From the NCBI GenBank assembly GCA_017474515.1, contig JAFVHN010000053.1, positions 1 to 64,000 on the forward strand: a DNA stretch of 64,000 nucleotides. Reading direction: 5' to 3'. The DNA comes from Prevotella sp. GTDB lineage: Bacteria; Bacteroidota; Bacteroidia; Bacteroidales; Bacteroidaceae. Position 1 is the first letter of the stretch, and every line of letters starts with the position of its first letter. Below are positions 28,535 to 40,932 of the stretch, piece after piece. Under the pieces are notes generated by a model. The model was given only the letters and a program-made list of their open reading frames with translations. It was not told the origin of the DNA and made no database searches. A program made the position numbers and the translations under genes.

Positions 28535-29533
28535 ATGATTACCAAGAAAATAAAGTTATTCCTCTGTGCAGGCCTGCTGGGCTTCGGCTTTGCCGCAAGC
28601 CTCACCAGCTGTGAGAACGGCGACATCGAATTTCCCGACTACGAGGGTGGCACCACGGTCTATTTTCCTTACCAGTACCCCGTGCGCACCATCGTCCTGG
28701 GTGACGATGAATACGACACCTCGCTCGACAAGGCTCACAAATGCCAGATAAAGGCCACCTTCGGAGGTTCCTACAACACCAGCAACGGCAGTGTGCAGGT
28801 ACAGGTTGACCCCTCGCTCGTGCAGGGTCTCACCTTTGCCGACGGCACTCCCGTGAAGGCCATGCCCGACAGCTATTACCAGCTGTCCACCACCACGCTC
28901 AACTTCAACGGTTCCATGTATGGCACCACCGAAGTGCAGCTGTCAGACGCATTCTTCAACGACCCCGACGCCGTGAAGGAAACCTACGTCATTCCTCTTG
29001 TGATGACTGGTCAGTCGGGCTTCGGAAAGATTCTCACCGGCAAGCTGCTCGAGGGCTTCTCGGGTTCACGCTGCGACGAGTCCGTCTGGGACATCAAGCC
29101 CATGGACTATGTGCTCTACTGCGTGAAATTCCAAAACAAGTATTCGGGCGTGTGGCTCACCCACGGCACCACCTCCACCGCCGACATTGAGCATGCTCAC
29201 GAGGCTGTGGTGAGGACAAAGTCGCTCAACAGCTGCATCTATACCGTGTCCTACCAAGAGGGCAGCACCGTTTACAGTGCCGACCTGCTCCTGGATTTCA
29301 ACGGCGACAACTGCACCATCTCGTCGCTTACCAACGGAGTCACCGCTACGGGCAATGGCACTTGGGGTGACGACACCGAGAAAAAGGCATGGGGCAACAA
29401 AAACCGTGATGGCATGGAGCTGAACTACGCCGTTGACTTCGGCGACGGCCACAAGTTCGCCACTCACGAAAAGATGGTGTGGCAGCGCAGTGGCGTCGTC
29501 ATCGAAGAGTTTTCTCCCGTTTATACTAAGTAA
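28535..29533 (+). CDS. xusE: Surface lipoprotein of unknown fold, DUF1735/DUF4361-like (XusE-like)
   Basis: 332 residues. The lipoprotein signal ends SLTSC followed by ENGDIEFPDYEGG, an acidic surface-export-like stretch. The N-terminal part (GTTVYFPYQYPVRTIVLGDDEYDTSLDKAHKC...) resembles DUF1735, often found in surface glycan-binding proteins of SusE/SusF position. The C-terminal half has beta-rich segments (DYVLYCVKFQNKYSGVW; GVTATGNGTWGDD) of DUF4361 type. A role as a surface xylan-binding protein follows from the position between SusD and the xylanase. Its stop codon overlaps the region just before the next start. Confidence 0.85.
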   Translation: MITKKIKLFLCAGLLGFGFAASLTSCENGDIEFPDYEGGTTVYFPYQYPVRTIVLGDDEYDTSLDKAHKCQIKATFGGSYNTSNGSVQVQVDPSLVQGLTFADGTPVKAMPDSYYQLSTTTLNFNGSMYGTTEVQLSDAFFNDPDAVKETYVIPLVMTGQSGFGKILTGKLLEGFSGSRCDESVWDIKPMDYVLYCVKFQNKYSGVWLTHGTTSTADIEHAHEAVVRTKSLNSCIYTVSYQEGSTVYSADLLLDFNGDNCTISSLTNGVTATGNGTWGDDTEKKAWGNKNRDGMELNYAVDFGDGHKFATHEKMVWQRSGVVIEEFSPVYTK

Positions 29534-29553
29534 TGCTTAAAAGACAGGAAACA

Positions 29554-31857
29554 ATGAAAAAGAATTTTATCATATTAGCACTCGGAGCCATGTTCTTGGC
29601 TTCGTGTGCCGATGAGTTCGACCGCAACTTCGAGGTGGCCCGTCCCGACCGTCTGAAAGAATACGGCTATCTGAACGACTACGGCCCCTTGAAGAGCTAC
29701 ATCGACCAGTCAAAGAATCCCAACTTCAAGCTGGGTGTTGGCGTCGATGCCGCCAACTATGCCAAGCAAGGAGTCTCCTACGTGGTGTCAAACGCCAACT
29801 TCACCGAGGTGGTTGCCGGCAACGCCATGAAGATGGCCTCCTGCGTTGACGACAAGGGCAACATGAGCTTCGCCACCGTTGAGGATTTTGTCACCACGGC
29901 CAACAATGCCGGCATGAACGTCTATGGCCACACCCTGGCCTGGCATGCCCAGCAGCCCGTGAAGTGGCTCACTTCACTGCTTGCCGACAAAAAAGACCCC
30001 AACTACTCTGCCGAGGCCGTGCTCACGCCGGTGACCGAGAAGCGCCGCTGCATCCGCGTCAACTCCGACGACATGGCCGATGCCGCCTGGGACACACAGT
30101 TCTGGCTGGTCTTTGAAGACCACCCCATCCACAAGGGCGACACCTACGAGTTCTCCATCGACCTTCTGGCCAACAAGGCTGCCACCGCCGGCTCGCAGAC
30201 GCACACCTCGCCGGGAGCCTACATCCACTGGGCAGCCGTGGGCACCCTGCCCTTCACCGAGCAGTGGAGCACCTTCAAGTCATCGGGAACCTTTGACAAC
30301 GATGCCCAGGAGGGCGGCTATTCCGTGGCCTTCAACCTGAACGACTTTGCCGAAGCCAACATCTACTACTTCGATAACATCAGCCTGAAAATCAACGGCC
30401 AGGAAGTCATCAAGAACGGCGACTGCGAGGGCGATGACGTGTCGAGCTTCGTCACCAAGGAGAAGCGCGGAGCCACCGTGCCCTCAACCATCGTCGATGA
30501 AACCATCGTCTATCGCATGGAGACACCGCCCTCCACGGTCGAGGTCAACGTGCCGCGCACATGTATCAAGGTGTGCTCCGACGACATGGCCGAAGCAGCC
30601 TGGGACACACAGTTCTGGCTCGTCTTTGAAGACCATCCCATCCATACGGGCGACTCCTACGAGGTGACCATGAACGTGCGCGCCGACCTGGAGGCCACCT
30701 CCGGCACCCAGACGCACCTGGCTCCCGGAAGCTACATCCACTGGGCAGCCATCGGCACCGTGCCGTTCAAGCCCGAATGGACCGAATACCACATGACCGG
30801 AACCTTCGACAATGCCGCACAGGAAGGCGGCTACTCCATCGCCTTCAACCTGAACGACTTTGCCAGCGCCAACAACTACTACTTCGACGACATCAGCCTG
30901 AAGATCAACGGCGTGGAAGTCATCAGCAACGGCTCTTGCGACGATCCCAACGACACCAAGAGCTTCGTCATGAAGGAAGCCCGCGGCAACGTCATCCCCG
31001 CCCGCATCGTTGACCACTACACCGAGTACCGCGAGAGTGCCGGCTTCATTCCGCTCACCGCAGAAGAGAAGAAAGACACCCTCACCTGGGCCATGGACAA
31101 ATGGATTCACGCCATGATGGACGCTTGCAAGGACGATGACGGCAACCTCCTCGTCAAGGCTTGGGACGTGGTGAACGAGGCTATCTCCGGTGGTGGAAAC
31201 AACGGCAACGGCTTCTACGCCCTTCAACACGCTACTGAGGACAACACCACCGACTTCTTCTGGCAGGACTACCTCGGCGATGAGGACTATGTACGCACCG
31301 CCGTAAGGCTGGCTCGCCAATATGGCGGCAACGACATCAAGCTCTTCGTCAACGACTACAACCTCGAGAGCGACTGGGACCAGAACAAAAAGCTGAAGAG
31401 TCTCATCGATTGGATTAAGAAATGGGAGGCCGACGGCGTGACAAAGATCGACGGCATTGGCTCTCAGATGCACATCTCGTGCTACATGAATCCGAAGACT
31501 CAGGAAAGCAAGAAGGCCGCCATTGAGAACTCCTTCAGGCTCATGGCCGAAAGCGGCAAGCTGGTGCGCATCAGCGAGCTCGACATGGGACTGGTTGACG
31601 AGAACGGCAAGGATGTCAAAACACCCGACGTCACCGAGGAACAGCACCACGCCATGGCCGAACTCTACAAATGGGTTATCCAGAAGTACCTGGAAATCAT
31701 TCCCGTCAACCAGCAGTGGGGCATCTGCCAGTGGTGTGCCACCGACAGCCCGGCAGACAGCGGATGGCGTGCCAACCAGCCCGTGGGACTCTGGGACATC
31801 GATTACTACCGCAAGCACACCTACGCCGGCTTTGCCGACGGTCTGCAGGGCAAGTAA
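29554..31857 (+). CDS. xyn10C: GH10 endo-1,4-beta-xylanase with two carbohydrate-binding modules inserted in the catalytic domain, surface lipoprotein
   Basis: 767 residues from the ATG at 29554 (MKKNFIILALGAMFLASC, a lipoprotein signal); an in-frame ATG at 29533 overlaps the xusE stop and is less likely. The GH10 domain starts near residue 45 (YGPLKSYIDQ, VYGHTLAWHAQQPVKW) and is interrupted at about 160-485 by two similar CBM4/9-type modules (each with AAWDTQFWLVFEDHPIH and AFNLNDFA). It resumes with the acid/base Glu542 in AWDVVNEAI and nucleophile Glu675 in ISELDMG. The same split layout is known from Prevotella Xyn10C. It would cut xylan at the cell surface and feed the Xus transporters. 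Last gene of the operon; a terminator follows. Confidence 0.94.
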   Translation: MKKNFIILALGAMFLASCADEFDRNFEVARPDRLKEYGYLNDYGPLKSYIDQSKNPNFKLGVGVDAANYAKQGVSYVVSNANFTEVVAGNAMKMASCVDDKGNMSFATVEDFVTTANNAGMNVYGHTLAWHAQQPVKWLTSLLADKKDPNYSAEAVLTPVTEKRRCIRVNSDDMADAAWDTQFWLVFEDHPIHKGDTYEFSIDLLANKAATAGSQTHTSPGAYIHWAAVGTLPFTEQWSTFKSSGTFDNDAQEGGYSVAFNLNDFAEANIYYFDNISLKINGQEVIKNGDCEGDDVSSFVTKEKRGATVPSTIVDETIVYRMETPPSTVEVNVPRTCIKVCSDDMAEAAWDTQFWLVFEDHPIHTGDSYEVTMNVRADLEATSGTQTHLAPGSYIHWAAIGTVPFKPEWTEYHMTGTFDNAAQEGGYSIAFNLNDFASANNYYFDDISLKINGVEVISNGSCDDPNDTKSFVMKEARGNVIPARIVDHYTEYRESAGFIPLTAEEKKDTLTWAMDKWIHAMMDACKDDDGNLLVKAWDVVNEAISGGGNNGNGFYALQHATEDNTTDFFWQDYLGDEDYVRTAVRLARQYGGNDIKLFVNDYNLESDWDQNKKLKSLIDWIKKWEADGVTKIDGIGSQMHISCYMNPKTQESKKAAIENSFRLMAESGKLVRISELDMGLVDENGKDVKTPDVTEEQHHAMAELYKWVIQKYLEIIPVNQQWGICQWCATDSPADSGWRANQPVGLWDIDYYRKHTYAGFADGLQGK

Positions 31858-31940
31858 CGGTGCATTACGAAAAAAAAAGCCAACACAATTTGAATTAGTT
31901 AGTGCATGAAAATGAACTGTTAACGAAAAAGCAGTCATGA

Positions 31941-34202
<2,262 letters not shown>

Positions 34203-34235
34203 GAAGTACTCTGACATTGATAATACTTTTGGTAC

Positions 34236-34270
34236 CCCCGAAGGCGACATTCCGCCCTCGGGGGATTTTC
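34236..34270 (+). terminator. Terminator after the two-module esterase gene
   Basis: Stem CCCCGA/TCGGGG with inner GGCG/CGCC, followed by ATTTTCGTTTT. Confidence 0.75.
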
Positions 34271-34271
34271 G

Positions 34272-34474
34272 TTTTGTAAAGATTTTTCATAATTTCTTCC
34301 ATACCAAAGATGGTTTGACAGCAATTTGAAGGGAGAGATTTGGCAAATCTCTCCTCTCAAATTGGCAAATTTCGACCCAAAAATTGCCGTCAAACGGTCC
34401 GCCGTTATTAGAGCATTGATTATCAAAGTGTTACAAAAAGAGGCGTTTCGGGCAGATTTTGTAAAGATTTTTCA
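34272..34474 (-). repeat. 204-bp intergenic element, copy 3 (inverted orientation)
   Basis: Ends TTTTGTAAAGATTTTTCAT at 34272 and TTTTGTAAAGATTTTTCAT at 34457 are identical direct repeats. The central inverted repeat spans 34313-34395 (GTTTGACAGCAATTT with AAATTGCCGTCAAAC, one mismatch). A TTGATTATCAAAGTGTTAC segment lies near 34416. Relative to copies 1, 2 and 6 it is reversed. Confidence 0.85.
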
Positions 34475-34607
34475 TAAGAAAAACGCCCCCTTCTACCCCT
34501 CCTCCATCTCCATTTCGCAGTCCTCACCACCCCAATTGTTTGCGCGGAAAGGCAAACCTTTCCACGCCTCCGCCACAAAGAGAAAAAAAATCGCATTAGT
34601 AACAATC

Positions 34608-34663
34608 AAAAAAGAAAATGATACAATGAAAAGGGCGGTTGTAGGTAGTTTTTATTAACTTTG
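34608..34663 (+). promoter_or_regulatory. Promoter and candidate operator of the xylanase-esterase operon
   Basis: TAACTTTG at 34656-34663 is the -7 element, 62 bp before the ATG. A 19-nt sequence AAAAAAGAAAATGATACAA at 34608-34626 ends 30 nt before it; an identical sequence at the same spacing precedes the esterase gene at 39418. No TTTG at -33, so an activator is likely. Confidence 0.55.
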
Positions 34664-34698
34664 CAAACTGGGAAACCGCCTTTTTGAAACAATTATAA

Positions 34699-36915
<2,217 letters not shown>

Positions 36916-36937
36916 ACCTCTTTGCCATTTCCCACAC

Positions 36938-38302
36938 ATGAAAAAGACATTCATCCTATTGCTGATGGTGCTCTCGGCCGCAGGGCTGAGGGCATCACAG
37001 CCCACACCCTGGAAAAAAGGAGCCTTTGAAATCAGGAAATACCGCAACCTGTTCGTGGAAATGGGGCACAAGGAAGCCGACGTGGAGGCCAAGCTCAAGG
37101 AGGTGTTCAACGACGTCTTCCGCGGACCCAACAAGGTGTACTTTGAAGTTGGCGACACCCTGGGATACATCTCCGACATCAAGAACCACGATGTGCGCAC
37201 GGAAGGAATGTCCTACGGGATGATGGTCGCCGTGCAATTCGGCGAGAAAGACATCTTCGACCGGCTGTGGCGATGGGCCAAGAAATACATGCAGCACCAG
37301 GACGGCATTCGCGAAGGCTACTTCGCATGGAGTTGCAAGACCGACGGCACACGCAATGCCGAGGGAGCCGCCAGCGACGGCGAGCTCTACTTCATCACCT
37401 CGCTCATCTTCGCCTCCAACCGCTGGGGCAACAACACCGGCATCGACTACGGAGCCGAGGCACGACGCATTCTCGACTGCTCCATGCCCAAGGAGTATGA
37501 GCAGCAGGGACGGCCCGGAGGATTCGGGGGCTTCGGAGGTTTTGGCGGACAAGCACAAGGGCAAGGACAGGCTCAAACGGGTCCACGGAAAGCAAAGATG
37601 TTCCTCATCGACCCCGAAACAAAGCTCATCACCTTCACGCCCGACGGTTTCGGACAAAGTTTCACCGACCCCTCCTACCATATCCCGGCTTTCTATGAGG
37701 TGTGGGCAAAATGGGCCGGCGACGGACGCGCCGACTACTGGCAGGCAGCCGCCGACTCCTCGCGCGTCTTCCTACACAGGGCCATCCACCCCGTCACGGG
37801 GCTGAACCCCGACCAGTGCCAGTTCGACGGCACCATCAGGGGTGCCAACTCGCCGTGGATGCGCGGAAACGCCAACTTCCGCTACGACTCTTGGCGCATG
37901 CCAATGAACATTGCGCTCGACTACGAATGGAGCTGCGCCGACCGCGAGTGGCAACAACAATACGGCCACCACATCCAGGACTTCTTCTACTCGCAGGGCG
38001 TCAACACCTTCGTTGACCAGTATCGCGTGGACGGAACCCTTCCCGAAGGCAACGAGATACTGCGCGCCGGAGGCTCGGAACCCAAATTGCGCCATAGCAT
38101 AGGACTGGTGGCAACGGTGGCCGCCGCAAGTGTGATGTGCAGCCACGACAAAAGCCGCGAGTTCGTGGAAGCATTGTGGAACGCCCGCCACGAGCCTTTC
38201 GACGACGGCTATTTCGATGCCTACTACGACGGTCTGCTCCGCCTCTTCGCATTCATGCACCTGAGCGGACACTACCGCGTCATCTTCCCTGCCGGCAACT
38301 GA
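36938..38302 (+). CDS. GH8 family glycosidase, probably reducing-end xylose-releasing exo-oligoxylanase or xylanase
   Basis: 454 residues from the ATG at 36938 (MKKTFILLLMVLSAAGLRAS, a signal peptide); the frame is open upstream inside the preceding gene. GH8 features are the general acid Glu89 in VRTEGMSYGMM, YFAWSCKTDG, DGELYFITSLIFAS, and WMRGNANFRYDSWRMPMNIALDYEW. Within GH8 the length and xylan context suggest Rex-type oligoxylanase rather than cellulase. A Gly/Phe/Gln-rich insert at about residues 192-218 (GGFGGFGGFGGQAQGQGQAQ) interrupts the catalytic domain. It would process xylo-oligosaccharides from the GH10 enzymes. Confidence 0.88.
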   Translation: MKKTFILLLMVLSAAGLRASQPTPWKKGAFEIRKYRNLFVEMGHKEADVEAKLKEVFNDVFRGPNKVYFEVGDTLGYISDIKNHDVRTEGMSYGMMVAVQFGEKDIFDRLWRWAKKYMQHQDGIREGYFAWSCKTDGTRNAEGAASDGELYFITSLIFASNRWGNNTGIDYGAEARRILDCSMPKEYEQQGRPGGFGGFGGFGGQAQGQGQAQTGPRKAKMFLIDPETKLITFTPDGFGQSFTDPSYHIPAFYEVWAKWAGDGRADYWQAAADSSRVFLHRAIHPVTGLNPDQCQFDGTIRGANSPWMRGNANFRYDSWRMPMNIALDYEWSCADREWQQQYGHHIQDFFYSQGVNTFVDQYRVDGTLPEGNEILRAGGSEPKLRHSIGLVATVAAASVMCSHDKSREFVEALWNARHEPFDDGYFDAYYDGLLRLFAFMHLSGHYRVIFPAGN

Positions 38303-38364
38303 CAACATCCGACCATTTCACCGCAAAACGCAACCATTCTCACCAGAGAATGAAAAGCACATAA

Positions 38365-38409
38365 AAAAACACTGGAGCGACCATCTACCGCCGCCCCAGT
38401 GTTTTTTTC
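38365..38409 (+). terminator. Terminator after the GH8 gene
   Basis: Stem AAACACTGG / CCAGTGTTT around a 20-nt loop, followed by a run of T residues. Confidence 0.85.
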
Positions 38410-38503
38410 ATATACTTTTCAGAATTCCCCCTTGTAGGGACAAACTTCATGTATGTCCGAAAACGCCCGAAATCACAAAAATAAACCGAGGCGGTCGAAC
38501 AGA

Positions 38504-38776
38504 CTACTTATCATTATAATGACCATAGGTGGAAAGTACGAGCACAAGAACTTCCGTGTCGAAAATCCTATATACCAACCTGTGTTTCTTGGATATTTGT
38601 CGGCTCCAACGCCCTTCCGGCTTACCTTTCAATGGCTCGGGATGGCCCAGGCCAGTTTTGGGATGCTCTTTCAGTTCATCGATAAAGCGGAGGGCCTTAT
38701 CGTAAACTTTCGGCTCATTCCTTGCCAACCTGTCAAGGTCAGCCATTGCATCGGATGTGAACTCAATGTTATACAT
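38504..38776 (-). CDS. yoeB: YoeB-type toxin (ribosome-dependent mRNA endonuclease)
   Basis: 90 residues from the ATG at 38776 (MYNIEFTSDAM). The upstream ATG at 38785 is in frame, but homologues start at MYxIEF. Conserved YoeB residues are present: Glu47 (HPEPLKG), Arg66 (ISKKHRLVYRI) and the C-terminal His86-Tyr87 (YGHYND), matching Glu46, Arg65, His83 and Tyr84 of E. coli YoeB. It would cut mRNA in the ribosomal A site when not bound by antitoxin. Its start overlaps the antitoxin stop by 8 nt, indicating translational coupling. Confidence 0.9.
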   Translation of the reverse strand: MYNIEFTSDAMADLDRLARNEPKVYDKALRFIDELKEHPKTGLGHPEPLKGKPEGRWSRQISKKHRLVYRIFDTEVLVLVLSTYGHYNDK

Positions 38777-39029
38777 GATAACCACACCTTCTCAACATGT
38801 CGGTCACCGTTTCTCCGGGAAGCAAGCGCGTACATTTTCCTTCGTCATATTCTTTCTCTCCGCGTTCAATTTTGGCGAGAAATTCCTCTTCCGTCATCAG
38901 TGTCGGGTCGGTTTTCTTACTGGCGGCCAACTTCTTCACATACTTCAAGACCTTGGACATTAGCGTGGCGTCATCTGCTATTTCGCTCATGGCACGATAC
39001 AACTCCGCGTTCAACTCAAATGCTGTCAT
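38769..39029 (-). CDS. Antitoxin partner of the YoeB-type toxin
   Basis: 86 residues. The N-terminal half is helical and hydrophobic-heptad-like (AELYRAMSEIADDATLMSKVLKYVKKLAA), and the C-terminal part is acidic and polar (TEEEFLAKIERGEKEYDEGK), as expected for an antitoxin whose tail wraps the toxin. It is not an obvious YefM; the family is known in Bacteroidota next to YoeB/RelE toxins, but the precise family was not recognised. It precedes and overlaps the toxin gene, the usual order. The pair is transcribed against the surrounding xylan genes. Confidence 0.8.
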   Translation of the reverse strand: MTAFELNAELYRAMSEIADDATLMSKVLKYVKKLAASKKTDPTLMTEEEFLAKIERGEKEYDEGKCTRLLPGETVTDMLRRCGYHV

Positions 39030-39417
39030 AATCTTATACTATTTGTTCCGGCGACAAATTTAGATAAAATTCGTGAATTATAAGCCAGTAGAGATAAAGA
39101 ATTAAGTTTCTTTAGAGGAAAGATACGAAATAATCGCAAATAAACAAAATAAGCAAATCATTTTTATTTCTTCCCTAGAAACGATTTCCAAAATCATTCC
39201 CAACAGGAGCACGGCGCATACGGGCGACAGGACGTATGAACGGAGCATCTTCGTCGCGCCAAGGCGGATGTTATATAAAAAAAAGAAAATGATACAAGGG
39301 GCAATGCGGCACATGCGGTTTTTTCGTAATTTTGCAACCGCCGATGAAACATTCCGTCGGTTTTTTAACACATTATCTACTACGCGCATACGATTATTCT
39401 ATTTTAAAAATATAGAC
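39030..39417. other. Gap between the toxin-antitoxin pair and the small esterase gene
   Basis: Contains the AT-rich region upstream of the antitoxin, a GC-richer stretch near 39190-39270 with no recognised feature, and the promoter of the next gene. A 95-codon minus-strand frame (39102-39389) overlaps that promoter and is judged non-coding. Confidence 0.5.
39279..39334 (+). promoter_or_regulatory. Promoter and candidate operator of the small esterase gene
   Basis: TAATTTTG at 39327-39334 is the -7 element. AAAAAAGAAAATGATACAA at 39279-39297 ends 30 nt before it, identical in sequence and spacing to the xylanase-esterase promoter at 34608-34663. The -33 position lacks TTTG. Confidence 0.55.
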
Positions 39418-40353
39418 ATGAAAAAGACTCTATTATCAACTATCATGATGTGCTGTTGCATGATTGCAATGGCACAACCCCAAGGGTTTGGCTTTGGCGG
39501 CTTCGGCCGTCCACAAGCCAACCCTGATTTCAAGGACATCAACTATGCGGGCGACGACCTGGAAGCCCACCGCCTGGACATCTACCTGCCCAAGACGGAT
39601 GCCAAGTCCTACAAAGTCATCATTGCCATCTATGGCAGCGCCTGGTTCTCCAACAACATGAAGGGCATGACCTACATGTCGCTGGGCAAGCCGCTCACCG
39701 ATGCAGGTTTTGCCGTGGTGTGCATCAACCACCGCTCGAGCGGCGATGCCAAGTTCCCCGCGCAGATTAACGACGTGAAGGCCGCCATCCGCTTCATCCG
39801 CGCCCACGCCGCCGAGTACAAACTCGACACCTCGTTCATCGGCATCACCGGTTTCTCCTCAGGCGGTCACCTGTCGTCGCTGGCCGGCGTCACCAACGGC
39901 ATGAAGACGCGCACCGTGGGCAGCACCACCGTCGATATTGAGGGTTCCGTGGGCAACGACCTCAACCAGAGCAGCAGCGTGGATGCCGTGGCCGACTGGT
40001 TCGGACCGGTGGACATGGCGCGCATGAACAAGTGCGAGACTGTGAACGACGGCAAGTCGCCCGAGGCAGCGCTCATCGGCGGCGCACCTGCCGACCTGCC
40101 CGACATGGTGAGCCTCATCAGCCCCATCACCTACGTGTCGCCCTCGTGCCCGCCCTTCATCGTGTTCCACGGCCAGGCCGACACCGTGGTGCCCCATTGC
40201 CAGGGCGTCTATTTCTCTGAGGAACTGAAAAAGGCCGGCAAGCTGAAGGAGTTTATCAGCGTGCCCGAAGGCCAGCACGGCCCCGTAACGTTCAACGAGG
40301 ACAGTTTCAAGAAGATGACCGATTTCTTCCTTGAGCAGGCAGCCAAGAAATAA
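39418..40353 (+). CDS. Secreted alpha/beta-hydrolase esterase (lipase/acetylesterase type)
   Basis: 311 residues from the ATG at 39418; the frame is open upstream through the promoter. The signal peptide ends AMAQ and is followed by a Gly/Phe-rich stretch (QPQGFGFGGFGRPQANP). Alpha/beta-hydrolase features are YKVIIAIYGSAWFSN (oxyanion-hole region replacing HGGGW), VVCINHRSSGDAKFPAQINDVKAAIRFIRAHAA, the nucleophile motif GFSSGGH, and Asp and His in FHGQADTVVPH and EGQHGP. Related xylan-cluster enzymes are acetyl or feruloyl esterases. It is a single-gene unit ending in a terminator and shares an upstream motif with the xylanase-esterase operon, so co-regulation is likely. Confidence 0.82.
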   Translation: MKKTLLSTIMMCCCMIAMAQPQGFGFGGFGRPQANPDFKDINYAGDDLEAHRLDIYLPKTDAKSYKVIIAIYGSAWFSNNMKGMTYMSLGKPLTDAGFAVVCINHRSSGDAKFPAQINDVKAAIRFIRAHAAEYKLDTSFIGITGFSSGGHLSSLAGVTNGMKTRTVGSTTVDIEGSVGNDLNQSSSVDAVADWFGPVDMARMNKCETVNDGKSPEAALIGGAPADLPDMVSLISPITYVSPSCPPFIVFHGQADTVVPHCQGVYFSEELKKAGKLKEFISVPEGQHGPVTFNEDSFKKMTDFFLEQAAKK

Positions 40354-40368
40354 GACCACACAAACGGC

Positions 40369-40408
40369 AAAAAAACTCCAGAAGGCATGGCTTCCTGGAG
40401 TTTTTTTG
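40369..40408 (+). terminator. Terminator after the small esterase gene
   Basis: Stem ACTCCAG / CTGGAGT with an inner GAAG/CTTC pairing, flanked by A7 and T7 runs. Confidence 0.88.
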
Positions 40409-40449
40409 TGCCCGTTCGCCTCATCATGGAGTTCAGTGTTGCGCAATCG

Positions 40450-40654
40450 TTTTGTCAAGATTTTTCATGGAATTTCTAATCCCTGGAAAGGTTTGACCGC
40501 AAATTTCGAGGAGAGAATTGGCAAATTGAGAGGAGAGAATTGGCAAATCTTTCCCCAATATTTGCGGTCAAACTTGGCGCAAATTTCAAACCGTTGATTT
40601 TCAACAACTTACAAAACACGGACAAAAGCGGCCCGTTTTGTCAAATATTTTTAC
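40450..40654 (-). repeat. 204-bp intergenic element, copy 4 (inverted orientation)
   Basis: Ends TTTTGTCAAGATTTTTCAT (40450) and TTTTGTCAAATATTTTTA (40636). The central inverted repeat spans 40491-40573 (GTTTGACCGCAAATTTC...TTTGCGGTCAAAC) with two AGAATTGGCAAAT copies in the loop. A TTGATTTTCAACAACTTAC segment lies near 40594. It lies between the small esterase terminator and the duplicated promoter. Confidence 0.85.
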
Positions 40655-40752
40655 CAATTTTAACCCATAAAGCTATCCATCCCAAGGAAAGAAAATCATA
40701 AAAAAACACGCCGATACTTTTGTCTGAACTCCTTTAATATATAAAAGACGGA

Positions 40753-40904
40753 AAGTTACTTTCACTCGGAAATGTAAAGAAAAACGAGCGTTCATTTTGT
40801 ATATCGCTCGTTTATTCGTACTTTTGATAAGTTACTTTCACTCGGAAATGCAAAGAAAAACGAGCTTTTTCTTTGCATTTCGCTCGTTTATTCGTAACTT
40901 TGCA
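40753..40904 (+). promoter_or_regulatory. Tandem duplicated promoter of the GH97-GH31-GH95 operon
   Basis: Two copies of a 76-bp unit (40753-40828, 40829-40904), each starting AAGTTACTTTCACTCGGAAA. Each copy has a full promoter: TTTG 40796-40799 with TACTTTTG 40819-40826, and TTTG 40872-40875 with TAACTTTG 40895-40902, both spaced 19 nt. In each, AAACGAGC and GCTCGTTT flank the -33 element as an inverted repeat, a possible operator. Confidence 0.8.
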
Positions 40905-40932
40905 GTCAAATCAATCACCAATCTCAACCATC

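Noticed and set aside
39102..39389. 95-codon minus-strand frame with hydrophobic segments
   Set aside because: It overlaps the -7 box and operator-like sequence of the next gene, has no promoter or recognisable family, and its hydrophobicity follows from T-rich antisense DNA.
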